From positions 1 to 64,000 of the forward strand of contig JAFGCZ010000005.1 of assembly GCA_016932335.1 (NCBI GenBank): a stretch of 64,000 bases of DNA, in the 5' to 3' direction. The stretch comes from Opitutales bacterium (GTDB lineage: Bacteria; Verrucomicrobiota; Verrucomicrobiia; Opitutales; Oceanipulchritudinaceae). Below the pieces are notes generated by a model. That model had not been told where the DNA came from, did not search any database, and saw only the letters and a list, made by a program, of their open reading frames with translations. Made by a program: the position numbers and the translations under genes. Positions 1 through 11,644 of this stretch are shown here, in pieces. Every line of letters starts with the position of its first letter. Positions within the stretch are counted from its first letter, which is position 1.

Positions 1-20
1 CTCCTCAGCAATATGAGGAG
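1..20 (-). terminator. Hairpin downstream of thiC
   Basis: A perfect 7 bp inverted repeat (CTCCTCA and TGAGGAG) with a 6 nt loop lies 68 bp past the thiC stop. Any T-run on the minus strand would lie outside the window, so termination is inferred from the stem and position only. Confidence 0.4.
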
Positions 21-87
21 CAAAACACATCACACATAGCACTAAAATACTCTCTTCGTTTGGCTTGAGTTAAACGGGGGCACTACA

Positions 88-1914
<1,827 letters not shown>

Positions 1915-1941
1915 CTAAAATAGTTTAAGACGGTCTCTCCG

Positions 1942-1972
1942 GGAGGAAAATGGCAGGGGCCGTTTTCCCTCC
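1942..1972 (-). promoter_or_regulatory. Putative expression-platform hairpin of the TPP riboswitch
   Basis: Bases 1942-1954 and 1959-1972 form a near-perfect inverted repeat with a 4 nt loop. On the minus strand the first arm is the 3' strand of the aptamer's closing helix (GGAGGGAAAAC). Pairing it with the downstream arm would break the aptamer, so the two folds look mutually exclusive, as in a switch. No T-run follows, which argues for control of translation rather than simple termination. The switching role is inference. Confidence 0.5.
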
Positions 1973-2051
1973 GGCGGTATCAACCGCATCAGGTTCCAAG
2001 GGTCACGAAGAGTTGCTTCGCATCTCAGCTGTCCAATCACAGCCCCCCTAA
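1962..2051 (-). promoter_or_regulatory. TPP riboswitch (THI element)
   Basis: The minus strand carries the hallmark THI-box blocks in the correct order: a G-rich 5' strand, CAGCTGAGATG, ACCCTTGGAACCTGAT, GCGGTTGATACCGC and GGAGGGAAA. It lies directly upstream of thiC in the same orientation, which is the classic arrangement. It should bind thiamine pyrophosphate and repress thiC. Confidence 0.95.
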
Positions 2052-2161
2052 ACGTGTCTCATAGATAAGCCCTGCCGGTACAGATTTCAATTCATTCTTC
2101 TCTTTTTATTTCTCTGCTGCTTATGGCTTGAGTCTGAACAGGAGATGAGCATCTTAAAACC

Positions 2162-3898
2162 ATGCCTTCGACGGTGAATTATACAGCAGGAAAAGAGGCG
2201 GAAATCCTCAGCAACCCCAACAGTCTTTGGGGCTTTATCTTCGTCGAACTGCTTCATCGATCAGGAGTTCGGGAGATCGTTGTATCGCCGGGTTCCCGGT
2301 CTACACCACTGATGGTGGCAATCGAAAGGCACCCGGGCTTGCGGACCACTTGTATCGTAGATGAACGAAGCGCCTCTTTTTTTGCATTGGGGCTAGCTAA
2401 AGCATCGACCAATTGTGTTGCGCTGTTGTGCACCTCGGGTTCTGCCGGTGGTCACTACCTGCCTGCCGTCATGGAGGCGTCTGAAACGAATACGCCCTTA
2501 CTCATTCTTACCGCAGACCGCCCTCCGGAGCTTCACGGATGTCATTCAGGGCAAACAACGGATCAGCAAAAACTGTTTGGCGGATACGTTCGCCTTTTTC
2601 AGGAATTACCCGTTCCGTCGGAATCTCATACCGTAATGCGCCATTTACGGGAAGTGGTTCCTTACGCGGTGGAACGGTCTCAGGCCCCACTGGCTGGCCC
2701 CGTTCACTTGAATTGTCCTATTGCAGATCCTTTAACACCGGGAACCGGGAGAGTAAACACGTCGTTTGAGGTATGTTTAGCAGAGTCTTTTTTTGCAGAC
2801 ATAAACAAGGCTTTTCCGGAAAAGTTACCCGCAAATGGTCTGATTATTGCCGGAACCATGCTGACATCATCTGGCATGGAGGACTGCACTGCACTCGCCG
2901 CGATTCAAAAGCATACCGGATGGCCGGTGCTTGCTGATGTGATGGCGCCCTGGCGCTTCCATTCAGACCTTTTTGAACAGGTGTTGATTACACAGTATGA
3001 AAACATACTGCAAAATGCCCGCTGGGCTGAAACATTGCGTCCAGACTTTGTTCTGCAAATTGGTCAATTACCCACCGGGAAGAATCTCCGTGGTTGGTTG
3101 AGCACCCTGAACGTCCCCGTGCTAACTGTCGATGAGCAGTTCATGTCTTTGGATCCCTTGGGCAGAGGCGTCCATTATTGTCGCCATGCTTTATCTGATT
3201 TTGGCAGAGAAATAACAGAATCCGCAATCGTTCAGGGCAACTCGCCGTCAGACTGGTCCCGTTTAGAACTGTTTTGCCGGAACCGGATAGCTGAAGCATT
3301 CTCTACGGCAAACCCCTTCTTTGAGGGTAGACTTTCCCGTGCCGTTTTTCAACGGTTACCCGCATCGTTGGATATCTTCATCGCCAATGGCATGATTGTG
3401 CGCGATGCCGAATCCTATTGGACTGGTGATAACAGTCACCGATCCATCTATCAGAACCGGGGGCTCAATGGTATCGACGGTATTCTTTCCACTGCAATGG
3501 GGGTTGCGCTTGCCCGGGAAGGCGCCTGTCTCTTTACTGGTGACTTGAGCTTCCTCCACGATACCAATGGCCTACTTCAGGCAAAACATTTCCCGGAACA
3601 TCTGGCGGTAGTCGTTATGGATAACGCCGGCGGCGGCATTTTTGAACACCTGCCTATTGCTGAACATGGCACTGTTTTTGAACGCTACTTTGCCTGTCCT
3701 CAAACAGTAGATCTGGCACTCTTGTGCGAGGCATACGGTGTCCACTATAAAGCGGTCGATACAGAGGATGATTTTGGCGATATTAACCCCGTCCGAAAAG
3801 GCGTGTTTGTTTATCATCTGAAAACCAATCGCAAACAGGATGCGGCATTTAGAAAACAATTGAGACAGACTGTTTCTCACGAACTGGATTTACAATGA
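2162..3898 (+). CDS. menD: SEPHCHC synthase MenD (menaquinone biosynthesis)
   Basis: MenD is a thiamine-diphosphate enzyme that joins 2-oxoglutarate to isochorismate, the committed step of menaquinone synthesis. The 578-residue product shows the family's N-terminal SPGSRSTPL motif, the [11 protein letters not shown] glutamate region, and the ThDP/metal motif [13 protein letters not shown] in the C-terminal third. The length is usual. The stop overlaps the menB start in an ATGA junction, so the two are co-translated. An isochorismate synthase would be needed and is not in this window. The ThDP requirement may relate to the neighbouring thiamine gene, but no shared regulation is visible. Confidence 0.95.
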   Translation: MPSTVNYTAGKEAEILSNPNSLWGFIFVELLHRSGVREIVVSPGSRSTPLMVAIERHPGLRTTCIVDERSASFFALGLAKASTNCVALLCTSGSAGGHYLPAVMEASETNTPLLILTADRPPELHGCHSGQTTDQQKLFGGYVRLFQELPVPSESHTVMRHLREVVPYAVERSQAPLAGPVHLNCPIADPLTPGTGRVNTSFEVCLAESFFADINKAFPEKLPANGLIIAGTMLTSSGMEDCTALAAIQKHTGWPVLADVMAPWRFHSDLFEQVLITQYENILQNARWAETLRPDFVLQIGQLPTGKNLRGWLSTLNVPVLTVDEQFMSLDPLGRGVHYCRHALSDFGREITESAIVQGNSPSDWSRLELFCRNRIAEAFSTANPFFEGRLSRAVFQRLPASLDIFIANGMIVRDAESYWTGDNSHRSIYQNRGLNGIDGILSTAMGVALAREGACLFTGDLSFLHDTNGLLQAKHFPEHLAVVVMDNAGGGIFEHLPIAEHGTVFERYFACPQTVDLALLCEAYGVHYKAVDTEDDFGDINPVRKGVFVYHLKTNRKQDAAFRKQLRQTVSHELDLQ

Positions 3899-4728
3899 AC
3901 TGGACTAAGATCAACTCCTACGAAGAAATCGTTTACGAAAAGAGCGAGGGCATTGCCCGCGTAACCATCAATCGGCCTCACCGGCGAAATGCATTTACGC
4001 CCGAGACGGTCGATGAAATGATTCATGCATTTACGGATGCCCGCGATGACACCTCCATTGGGGTCATACTGCTTCGCGGAGCAAATCCTCAGACGGATGG
4101 TAAGTATGCATTCTGTTCGGGGGGCGATCAAAAGATTCGCGGTTCACAAAAGGGTGGGTATGTGGATAAAAACGGAACCCCCAGACTCAACGTACTGGAG
4201 TTGCAGCGCCTGATCCGGACCATGCCCAAAGTTGTCATTGCTTTGGTGGCTGGTTTTGCCATTGGGGGTGGACATGTGCTGCATGTTGTCTGCGATTTGA
4301 CGATTGCTGCCGACAATGCTGTATTTGGCCAAACAGGACCCAAGGTTGGCAGTTTTGACGGCGGCTTCGGCAGCAGTTATCTGGCAAGGATTGTGGGACA
4401 GAAGAAGGCCCGTGAAATCTGGTACCTTTGCCGCCAGTACAATGCACAGGAAGCGCTGGATATGGGGCTGGTGAATAAAGTAGTACCGGTGGCCGAATTA
4501 GACGATGAGGGGATTCAATGGGCGCAGGAAATCCTTCAGCACAGCCCGTTGTCTATTCGCTGCCTGAAGAGTGCCTTCAATGCCGATGTTGACGGGCAGG
4601 CAGGCCTGCAGGAGTTGGCTGGTAACGCCACTTTGCTATACTACTTGACCTCCGAGGGTGAGGAGGGCCACCAGGCCTACGTAGAGAAGCGTAAACCCGA
4701 TTTTCGAAAATACCCCTGGCTCCCTTGA
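3895..4728 (+). CDS. menB: 1,4-dihydroxy-2-naphthoyl-CoA synthase MenB
   Basis: This 277-residue crotonase-family protein closes the second ring of naphthoate in menaquinone synthesis. The oxyanion-hole segments ([11 protein letters not shown] and [17 protein letters not shown]) and the MenB signature [15 protein letters not shown] are visible. These separate it from general enoyl-CoA hydratases. It follows menD with an ATGA overlap. Together the genes show that the organism uses the classical Men route at least in part; menE, menC, menH and menA are not here. Confidence 0.95.
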   Translation: MNWTKINSYEEIVYEKSEGIARVTINRPHRRNAFTPETVDEMIHAFTDARDDTSIGVILLRGANPQTDGKYAFCSGGDQKIRGSQKGGYVDKNGTPRLNVLELQRLIRTMPKVVIALVAGFAIGGGHVLHVVCDLTIAADNAVFGQTGPKVGSFDGGFGSSYLARIVGQKKAREIWYLCRQYNAQEALDMGLVNKVVPVAELDDEGIQWAQEILQHSPLSIRCLKSAFNADVDGQAGLQELAGNATLLYYLTSEGEEGHQAYVEKRKPDFRKYPWLP

Positions 4729-4736
4729 AGAGCCAG
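4716..4736. terminator. Hairpin between convergent menB and the HAD gene
   Basis: A 7 bp perfect stem (CTGGCTC and GAGCCAG, 7 nt loop) covers the menB stop codon. It ends 5 bp before the convergent HAD gene. It has no T-run on either strand, so it is at best a weak bidirectional stop. Confidence 0.35.
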
Positions 4737-4740
4737 CGGG

Positions 4741-5343
4741 TTAAAGCTCAATAATGGTTTCAGGAATAACTACAGAGTCCATTCCTGCCAGTTCCGCGGC
4801 TTTAAGCCCATTGGGGCTGTCTTCGAAAACAACACAATCCTCCGGGGCCACACCCATCTGTTTTGCCGCCAGCAAAAAGATTTCCGGATCTGGTTTTCCG
4901 CGGCGAACATCATTTTGTGTGACCACATAAGGAAAACGTCCGTCCATACCGATGGCTTTAAGCGTACGGTGAACCATTTCTCTATCTCCTCCACTGGCCA
5001 CACTGGTGAGACGCCCGGCGTTAATCATTGCTTCGGCAAAAGCTACAACAGCAGGAATTGGTTGGATGGAATCAACCAATTCTTCATAAATGTGATGTTT
5101 CAGTTCGCTGACCGATATCGGATCCAATTGCTCGCCAAATTTCTCATTAAAAATTTCCACTGTTTCCTCGTGCCCGATACCGGCCACGCTCTGGAAACAT
5201 TCCGGCGAAAAATCAAATTTAGCCCCGCTTTGCGCCAAGGCCCGGCGCCAAGCCACATAGTGCATGGACATAGAATCGGCCAGAGTGCCGTCACAGTCAA
5301 AAATGTAACCCTTATATTCTTTCGTGGGAAATTGGATATCCAT
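4741..5343 (-). CDS. HAD-superfamily hydrolase, beta-phosphoglucomutase-like
   Basis: A 200-residue HAD protein with nucleophile motif DCDGT (D16 and D18), a small alpha-helical cap, a motif II serine in SVASGG, motif III lysine in RRGKPDPEIF, and acidic motif IV in VVFEDSPNG. This pattern is that of subclass I phosphatases or phosphomutases such as YqaB, YcjU or phosphoglycolate phosphatase. The substrate cannot be read from sequence. It lies 11 bp downstream of the topoisomerase gene on the same strand and is probably co-transcribed with it. Confidence 0.8.
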   Translation of the reverse strand: MDIQFPTKEYKGYIFDCDGTLADSMSMHYVAWRRALAQSGAKFDFSPECFQSVAGIGHEETVEIFNEKFGEQLDPISVSELKHHIYEELVDSIQPIPAVVAFAEAMINAGRLTSVASGGDREMVHRTLKAIGMDGRFPYVVTQNDVRRGKPDPEIFLLAAKQMGVAPEDCVVFEDSPNGLKAAELAGMDSVVIPETIIEL

Positions 5344-5354
5344 AATTCAAGTCC

Positions 5355-7862
5355 TCAGGCATTCTCCGCCGGTGTTTCTTCCTTTGCTTTAGCCGGAGCC
5401 GCTTTCTTAGTGGCAGCCCTTGGAGGGAATTCAAATCCAATGCCTCCATTGCTTTTCAAGATCAAGTAAGCCGAGAAGAATTTCTTTGTGCGCTTACTGC
5501 GGAATTGCTCAATCAAATCTGTTTTCTTATGGGTCAACAGTTTAGCAATCTGGTCGGGAGTAATCGTCTTCTCCAGCAGCTTACGGCTGATGCGAAGGCC
5601 TTTGGATTTATCTCCTTTGATGTAGGACTCGCTGATGTAGGCATTGGGAGCCTCGTAAACAGGACTCTGATCCAAAGGCGAGATCCCCACCACATTGAGA
5701 GCAGACGTATCCAGTTCGGTCTCGTCACCGCCTTGGCCAGCTTCACCGCTATTCCCAAACTCAAAACGCACTTTGGATTCTTCATCCAGTTTCAGAATTG
5801 CCGAGTATGGCTTTCCTGCCTTGGAACGAAAACCGTCCAGCGGGCCAATGCGACCGTCCTGCAACAGTGTGGTGATTTCCTCCTCGGACATCTTTCGATT
5901 TCCGATGGTTTTATAAATCAAAAGTTTGCCATCCTGTGATTTGTAGGAGCGCAAGGTTTCCAGCAAAGGTTTTTGGTCGGAAGGAGAGATGATTTTGCTT
6001 TCGACTGCATCTTCTTCCTTCTCCTCGTAGCCCTTGGCCTTGCCGACAATAGCTGTGGCGTGCTCTACAATGCCGGCCATGAACTCTTTTCGGCTGTAGG
6101 CACCGGTTTCCACTTGGTTAAGGCGAAACTCCCAGTCCCCGGTCAACTTCGGGCTGACCAAACCATTGATATGTACCGCCAGCAGAAAATCGATCAGGTT
6201 TTCACCTTTGGCAGTCGGGAGCAAATCGCGTTTATCACGTTCGATGTAGTTCTCCTTAATCAAATGCTCAATGATTTGGGCTCTTGTCGCAGGAGTGCCC
6301 AAACCTTTTTCCTTCATAATTTCAATCAGTTCCTCATCTTCCAGAAGCTTGCCGGCACCTTCCATGGCAGAAAGCAGAGTCGCTTCAGTGTAACGGGCAG
6401 GCGGCTTGGTCTGTTCTTCCTTTGCTTCAATGGAATCGATGTTGGCCATGGGGGGCTTTCCATCTTCATCGCAAAGGGATGGAAGCACGTCTCCCGTTTC
6501 GGCTTTACCGTAAACAGCCATCCAAGCAGGTGTTACCAATACTTTGCCTTCGGTCTTAAAGGCATGGCCCGCTACTGTGGAAATACGGGTGGTGACATCA
6601 AATTCTGCAGCAGGATAGAAGGCGGCAATAAAGCGACGGGCAATCATGTCATAGATCTTTGCCTCTTCCTCGGTTAGCTTTTTATTGTCAGCACTGGTTT
6701 CGGTTGGAATAATGGCAAAGTGGTCACTGATCTTTGCATTATTGAAAATACGCTTATTAAGGACCACATACCCCTCTTTGAGAGCCTTCTCCGCATGAGT
6801 CGAAAGATCTCCGTGCATGAGACCCAGCACACGCTTACACACCGGAACATAGTCTTCGGGTAAGCACCTGGAGTCTGTTCTCGGATAAGTGATCAGCTTG
6901 TGCTTCTCATACAATGCCTGCGCGATCTGCAGGGTTCGGCGTGCGGAGTAACTAAAGCGATTGTTCGCTTCGCGCTGCAGGGATGTTAAGTCGTAAAGGG
7001 GCGGGGAGGCCTTACGCGCACGCTTAGTGGAATCTTCTACAGATGCCTTATCGGCTGCCTTGATTTCAGCCAGAATCCGTTCGGCTTCCTCTTTTTCGAA
7101 AATGCGGTCTACTTTCTCGTCGGAATCGCCACCTTTTTTAAAGTCAGGGCGTTGGTAGATTCCCTGATAAGTTCCATCGGTGATGCTGAACTGACCGATT
7201 AGCTTCCAATAGGTCTGAGAGACGAAATTGCGGATTTCACGCTCGCGCTCAACCACCATGGAAAGAGTAGGGGTTTGCACACGCCCAACCGTGGCCACCT
7301 GGCCTCTGCGAGAACCATACATTCGGGTGGTAATCGCCCGTGTCCCATTAATCCCTATCAGCCAATCAGCTTCAGATCTGGACCTGGCAGCGTCCTGTAA
7401 AGGCTGCATCGATGCAGAATCCTTCGGCTTTTTTAAGGCCTCAAGAATTCCTTGTTTGGTCATACTTTGCATCCACAGGCGGCTAAATGGTTTTTTGCAC
7501 TTAGCCGCCTCGTAGATGTAAGTAAAAATAAGCTCACCTTCTCGACCAGCGTCACAGGCGTTGATGATTTCATCAACATCCTTGCGGGCCATGAGTTTCT
7601 TCAAGGTAGAGAATTTTGACTTGGTCTTTTCTATAGGCTTCAGCTGGAACTGCTCCGGGATAATGGGGAGCGCTTCCAGACGCCAGTATTTCAGACGCTT
7701 ATCAATATCCTCCGGCATGAAGAGCTCAATTAGATGCCCGACGGCCGAACTGATGATGTATTCGTCGTTCTCAAACCAGTCATCCGCTTTTTTGGTGCGT
7801 CCAATTGCCGTGGCAATATCGCGGGCTACACTTGGTTTCTCTGCAATTATCAGTTTTTTCAT
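5355..7862 (-). CDS. topB: DNA topoisomerase III (type IA)
   Basis: The 835-residue protein starts with the Toprim motif of TopB (KKLIIAEKPSVARDIA) and carries the acidic CDAGREGELIF motif. The active-site tyrosine region follows as LITYPRTDSRCLPEDY. Type IA enzymes cut one strand to relax or decatenate DNA. After residue 600 two copies of a C-terminal topoisomerase repeat occur (GFRSKAGKPYSAILKL and QFRSKRTKKFFSAYLILK). A Lys/Ala/Pro-rich tail ends the protein, probably for nonspecific DNA contact. ATG 7862 was preferred over an upstream GTG at 7877 because the Toprim motif begins there. Confidence 0.92.
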   Translation of the reverse strand: MKKLIIAEKPSVARDIATAIGRTKKADDWFENDEYIISSAVGHLIELFMPEDIDKRLKYWRLEALPIIPEQFQLKPIEKTKSKFSTLKKLMARKDVDEIINACDAGREGELIFTYIYEAAKCKKPFSRLWMQSMTKQGILEALKKPKDSASMQPLQDAARSRSEADWLIGINGTRAITTRMYGSRRGQVATVGRVQTPTLSMVVEREREIRNFVSQTYWKLIGQFSITDGTYQGIYQRPDFKKGGDSDEKVDRIFEKEEAERILAEIKAADKASVEDSTKRARKASPPLYDLTSLQREANNRFSYSARRTLQIAQALYEKHKLITYPRTDSRCLPEDYVPVCKRVLGLMHGDLSTHAEKALKEGYVVLNKRIFNNAKISDHFAIIPTETSADNKKLTEEEAKIYDMIARRFIAAFYPAAEFDVTTRISTVAGHAFKTEGKVLVTPAWMAVYGKAETGDVLPSLCDEDGKPPMANIDSIEAKEEQTKPPARYTEATLLSAMEGAGKLLEDEELIEIMKEKGLGTPATRAQIIEHLIKENYIERDKRDLLPTAKGENLIDFLLAVHINGLVSPKLTGDWEFRLNQVETGAYSRKEFMAGIVEHATAIVGKAKGYEEKEEDAVESKIISPSDQKPLLETLRSYKSQDGKLLIYKTIGNRKMSEEEITTLLQDGRIGPLDGFRSKAGKPYSAILKLDEESKVRFEFGNSGEAGQGGDETELDTSALNVVGISPLDQSPVYEAPNAYISESYIKGDKSKGLRISRKLLEKTITPDQIAKLLTHKKTDLIEQFRSKRTKKFFSAYLILKSNGGIGFEFPPRAATKKAAPAKAKEETPAENA

Positions 7863-7926
7863 ACAGGGAAGCCGCACCTTCTAATTATGCGGAAAGAAAA
7901 TTCGAGAACAATCATACTTAGGGGGG

Positions 7927-9006
7927 TCAGGAGGTAAATTCTTCCAGCACAGCGTCCAGATTGCGAACGAGTTCGCCGATCGTTTCTTCTGTTTCATCCC
8001 CCATGTTGGAGATGCGGAAGGTTACACCCTTGATTTTTCCATAGCCGGTATTGATCACCATCTGGAAACGCTCTTTCAAGCGCTTATTGAAGGCATTCAT
8101 ATCAATATTCCGGTTATTTGAAACCGTTGTTAAAGTCTTGGAGGCAAATTGCTTTTCCGGGAAGAGCTCAAAGCCATTGCGGGTCATCCACTCATGTACC
8201 ATAGCATTGGTTTTTTCGTGGCGAGCATAGCGGGCTTCAAGACCTTCTTCAAAAATGTCTTCCAGCTTGGACTTCAGGGCAAAAATATGCGGCAGCACAG
8301 GAGTGCTGGGAGTCATGCTTTTATCGTGGTTCTTCTTGAATTCGACAAAATCGAAGTAGTAGCCACGGCCTTCCACTTGGGCCGCACGGGCCAACGCACG
8401 ATCGGAGGCAGTGAAGAGAGCCAGACCGGGAGGAATGGCTAGAGCCTTCTGACATCCGGTAAGGACTACGTCGATGCCCCATTCGTCAGTCAGAATAGGC
8501 ACAGCGGAGAAAGAACTGACAGTGTCTACAACAGAGATCACTTCAGGGAACTCACGAACCACGTCCATGATTTCCTTGAGGGGATTCATTACTCCGGTGG
8601 ATGTTTCATTGTGCACCATGGTGATGCAGTCATATTCACCTGTTTGCAGATACTTGCGAATGGCTTCCGGCTCGAGAGCCTTACCCCATTCTACCTGATA
8701 TCCATCGGCCTGCTTTCCGCAACGGTGAGCTACCTCGAGCCACTTGTCACTGAATGCACCGCACATGCAGCAAAGAGCTTTTTTCTGGACCAGGTTGCGG
8801 ATAGATCCTTCCATGACACCCCAGGCACTCGAAGTGCTAAGGAAGACGGGAGACGTGGTTGAGAACAAGGTTTGCAGCTTCGGTTGTATGTCATCATACA
8901 GAGCCACGAAATCTTGACTGCGATGTCCGATTATGTGTGTGGTGAGGGCCTGATAGGTCTTTTCGGAAACCTCAACAGGGCCGGGGATATACAGCTTGTA
9001 GCTCAT
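7927..9006 (-). CDS. Class V aminotransferase (serine-pyruvate/alanine-glyoxylate type)
   Basis: A 359-residue PLP enzyme. The opening YIPGPVEVS, the H132-N133-E134 segment, the D161 that contacts the PLP nitrogen, and the PLP lysine K187 in GCQKALAIPPG mark the alanine-glyoxylate/serine-pyruvate/phosphonate aminotransferase group. The exact amino donor is unclear. Its start overlaps the panD stop by 4 bp, so it is translated with panD. That link suggests a role around aspartate, alanine or beta-alanine, but a phosphoserine-like role cannot be excluded. Confidence 0.85.
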   Translation of the reverse strand: MSYKLYIPGPVEVSEKTYQALTTHIIGHRSQDFVALYDDIQPKLQTLFSTTSPVFLSTSSAWGVMEGSIRNLVQKKALCCMCGAFSDKWLEVAHRCGKQADGYQVEWGKALEPEAIRKYLQTGEYDCITMVHNETSTGVMNPLKEIMDVVREFPEVISVVDTVSSFSAVPILTDEWGIDVVLTGCQKALAIPPGLALFTASDRALARAAQVEGRGYYFDFVEFKKNHDKSMTPSTPVLPHIFALKSKLEDIFEEGLEARYARHEKTNAMVHEWMTRNGFELFPEKQFASKTLTTVSNNRNIDMNAFNKRLKERFQMVINTGYGKIKGVTFRISNMGDETEETIGELVRNLDAVLEEFTS

Positions 9007-9368
9007 ACGTTTACGGATTTTACGATTTTTGAGTTACACTCATCAAGCGTTATGGCTTTCGGTTTCCATGTTTTCGCTTCATCGGGTGTAAAATTTGCAA
9101 AAGACATAATGACTACGCGGTTTCCCACCTTGCTGAGATGCGCGACTGCTCCATTCAGGGCAATCGTTCGGGATCCTGCAGGAGCCGGAATTGCATAGGT
9201 TTCAAAACGGCTTCCGTTGGTTATGTCGCCCACGAGTATGTGCTCATATGGTAAGATGCCTACCTTATTCATGAGCTCGATGTCGATCCCCAGGCTGCCT
9301 TCGTAATCCAGTTCAGCCTGCGTCACTTCTGCTCGCAGTAATTTTGATTTTAGCAATTTAACTTGCAT
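9003..9368 (-). CDS. panD: Aspartate 1-decarboxylase PanD
   Basis: PanD makes beta-alanine from aspartate for pantothenate and coenzyme A. It is a pyruvoyl enzyme made as a proenzyme that cleaves itself. The 121-residue product contains the cleavage site Gly24-Ser25 in DYEGSLGID and the conserved active-site stretch LNGAVAHL. The length is normal. It leads a two-gene operon with the class V aminotransferase. Confidence 0.96.
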   Translation of the reverse strand: MQVKLLKSKLLRAEVTQAELDYEGSLGIDIELMNKVGILPYEHILVGDITNGSRFETYAIPAPAGSRTIALNGAVAHLSKVGNRVVIMSFANFTPDEAKTWKPKAITLDECNSKIVKSVNV

Positions 9369-9513
9369 TGTCTAGACGATGGATGAGAAATGCTTAAAAA
9401 GCGCACGAGCGCCTAAGCGTCAATACTCTTTCAATAATTCTTCCTTTAAAAGACGCTTTACTACGTAACTTTTTTTTAGGAGAGTGGTTCTTTTTCAGTG
9501 GAACGATTCAACT

Positions 9514-10713
9514 ATGGGGAAAAAGCGCATTTTCAGAATAAAAGAGCACTTGGATTCCTTTGGCCAGTTTACCGTCGATGTCATTTACGGGCATCGGGAG
9601 GGGCCATGGGTAAATGTGTTTGCGGCGTTTCTCAAATCGCTTTCCTATTTGTTTACAGGAATCGTAAAACTCCGTCTTTGGCTCTACCAGAACCGTGTCT
9701 ACCACAATCATCACCTGGGATGCATGGTCATTGTCGTAGGAAATCTTACGGTTGGGGGAACCGGAAAGACTCCTGTGGTGGAAAGGCTTGCCCGCAATCT
9801 GCAAGAGAGGGGACGTAAAGTTGCCATTCTTTCCCGAGGGTATAAAAGCCGAAAAGAGCCTTTTTACAAGAAGTACTGGCGCTATATTACCCATAAAGAA
9901 GCGGATCCCCCAAAAATTGTCAGCAACGGTAAAGAAGTCTTGCTGGATTCCAGTATGGCCGGTGACGAACCCTATATGCTGGCGATGAATCTCCCAGGGG
10001 TTTACGTTTTGGTCGATAAGGATCGCGTGAAAGCAGGGGCTTATGCCATTAAGCACTTTGGTGTAGATACCATCGTACTGGATGACGGCTTCCAGTATTT
10101 CAAACTGAAGGACCATCTCCAGTTGCTGATGGTCGATAAAAACAATCCGTTTGGTAACGGAAATCTTTTGCCCAGGGGAATCCTGCGTGAACCCATTTCC
10201 CACATGAAACGGGCTTCCTACGTTTTCATTACGAAAAGTGACGGGATTCCCGATCCGGACCTGGAAGCGACCATTCGCATACATAATCCGGACGCAGAGA
10301 TTATAGAGTGCACTCACCGACCCAAGTTTTTAAAACAGATCCACGGGGAGGATAAGAAACCTCTGGACTGGCTGAAGGATAAAAAAATTGCTGCATTCTC
10401 CGGTATTGCGGTGCCGGAAAGCTTTGAGAATTTCCTCAGCGAACTAGGAGCTGAAATCTGCTTCCGCAAACGCTTCATGGACCACCATAACTTCGATGGC
10501 GACGAGCTCATCGACATCATTGAAGCAGCAGAAACTCAACAGCTGGAAATGATTGTCACTACGGAGAAGGATGCGGCGCGTATTCGCAACCGATTGCCGT
10601 CGGCAGTGCCATTGTATTATCTGCGCGTGGAAGTTGAAATCCTCAACGGTGTTAAGGATTTCGAGGAAGCGGTCTCCCGTATCTGTTTTGAAAAACGGGG
10701 TAGAATGAGATAA
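9514..10713 (+). CDS. lpxK: Tetraacyldisaccharide 4'-kinase LpxK
   Basis: LpxK is an inner-membrane kinase that phosphorylates the 4' position of the lipid A disaccharide, which implies an LPS outer membrane. The Walker A motif [12 protein letters not shown], the RGYKSR segment, the DDGFQY motif and LPRGILREP are all present. A hydrophobic stretch precedes the P-loop, as expected. ATG 9514 (MGKKRIF) was chosen. A GTG at 9484 would add ten residues and has an AGGAG too close to it, so the start is uncertain. Other lpx genes are not adjacent. Confidence 0.93.
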   Translation: MGKKRIFRIKEHLDSFGQFTVDVIYGHREGPWVNVFAAFLKSLSYLFTGIVKLRLWLYQNRVYHNHHLGCMVIVVGNLTVGGTGKTPVVERLARNLQERGRKVAILSRGYKSRKEPFYKKYWRYITHKEADPPKIVSNGKEVLLDSSMAGDEPYMLAMNLPGVYVLVDKDRVKAGAYAIKHFGVDTIVLDDGFQYFKLKDHLQLLMVDKNNPFGNGNLLPRGILREPISHMKRASYVFITKSDGIPDPDLEATIRIHNPDAEIIECTHRPKFLKQIHGEDKKPLDWLKDKKIAAFSGIAVPESFENFLSELGAEICFRKRFMDHHNFDGDELIDIIEAAETQQLEMIVTTEKDAARIRNRLPSAVPLYYLRVEVEILNGVKDFEEAVSRICFEKRGRMR

Positions 10714-10812
10714 ATGCTCTGTTACGGAAAAGTTTACCTGGCATTAGGTTTTGCTTGACCAAGACATAAAACAGACTCAATCAAGTGAAGGATACATCAT
10801 TAAAGAAGTAAA

Positions 10813-11547
10813 ATGATTGATCCCAGCAAAACAATCCTCACGCCTTCGGAAATTGAACAGGCCCAACGTATTTTTGACGCGGTATGGCCGGAATTAGCCT
10901 CTGAGAAGGGGGAAGGAAATATTCGTTTTCCGAAAAAGCTCTACTGGTTGAACGGCGCTCCCGGCGCAGGTAAAGGCACGCAGACCCGGTTCATCATGAA
11001 CCTGAAGAGCATCGAAGCAGCTCCTGTGGTCGTCAGCGACTTGTTGACCACACCGGAAATGCAGCAACTGAAGGATGCCGGTATTATGGTTGGCGACAAG
11101 GAAGTTGTAGCCCTGCTTCTGCGTAAGATTTTGGAGTTTTCCGGCAAGGAAGGTCTGATTATTGATGGGTTCCCCCGCACCGGTGTGCAGGTAGCATTCC
11201 TTGAAATGCTCCATGCTAAACTCGCTGAAATCGATTCTGCTGCACCCGAATTTCATATCATAGTGCTCTACGTTGATGAAAAAATCAGTGTGGACCGCCA
11301 AATCTTCCGCGGTAACCAAATCAAGAAAGCCAACGAAGAAGCTACCAAGAGCGGAAACCTTGACGCTGTAGAAGAGCTCCGCGTAACAGACCAGGATCCC
11401 GAGGCTGCCCGCAAGCGTTACCTCACCTACAAAGACGTAACATTCCCCGCTTTGGAAACCCTGAAAGGCAAGTTCCCATACCACTTCATCAATGCACAGG
11501 AAAGCATTGATCAGGTGCAGGCAAATATCACACGGGAAATGGCTTGA
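10813..11547 (+). CDS. adk: Adenylate kinase family protein
   Basis: The 244-residue product carries the adenylate kinase P-loop GAPGAGKGT (residues 48-56), the AMP-site motif DGFPRTGVQ, and conserved arginines in the C-terminal half. It should interconvert ATP and AMP with two ADP. It is longer than typical Adk, with about 40 extra N-terminal residues, and its LID region (residues 170-205) is acidic and lacks zinc cysteines. A related nucleoside monophosphate kinase is possible. A strong terminator follows, so it ends its transcription unit. Confidence 0.82.
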   Translation: MIDPSKTILTPSEIEQAQRIFDAVWPELASEKGEGNIRFPKKLYWLNGAPGAGKGTQTRFIMNLKSIEAAPVVVSDLLTTPEMQQLKDAGIMVGDKEVVALLLRKILEFSGKEGLIIDGFPRTGVQVAFLEMLHAKLAEIDSAAPEFHIIVLYVDEKISVDRQIFRGNQIKKANEEATKSGNLDAVEELRVTDQDPEAARKRYLTYKDVTFPALETLKGKFPYHFINAQESIDQVQANITREMA

Positions 11548-11576
11548 GTTCCATTCCTGTCAGAGATACTTTCTAT

Positions 11577-11614
11577 GATCGCAAGCCTCTCCAAGACGCT
11601 TGCGGTCTTTTTTT
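11577..11614 (+). terminator. Rho-independent terminator after adk
   Basis: The stem CGCAAGC/GCTTGCG, extended by a few pairs, has a loop of about 11 nt and is followed by a run of T starting at 11608. It lies 30 bp past the adenylate kinase stop. Confidence 0.85.
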
Positions 11615-11644
11615 ATTCGATTCAAACATTCATCAAATATTCAC

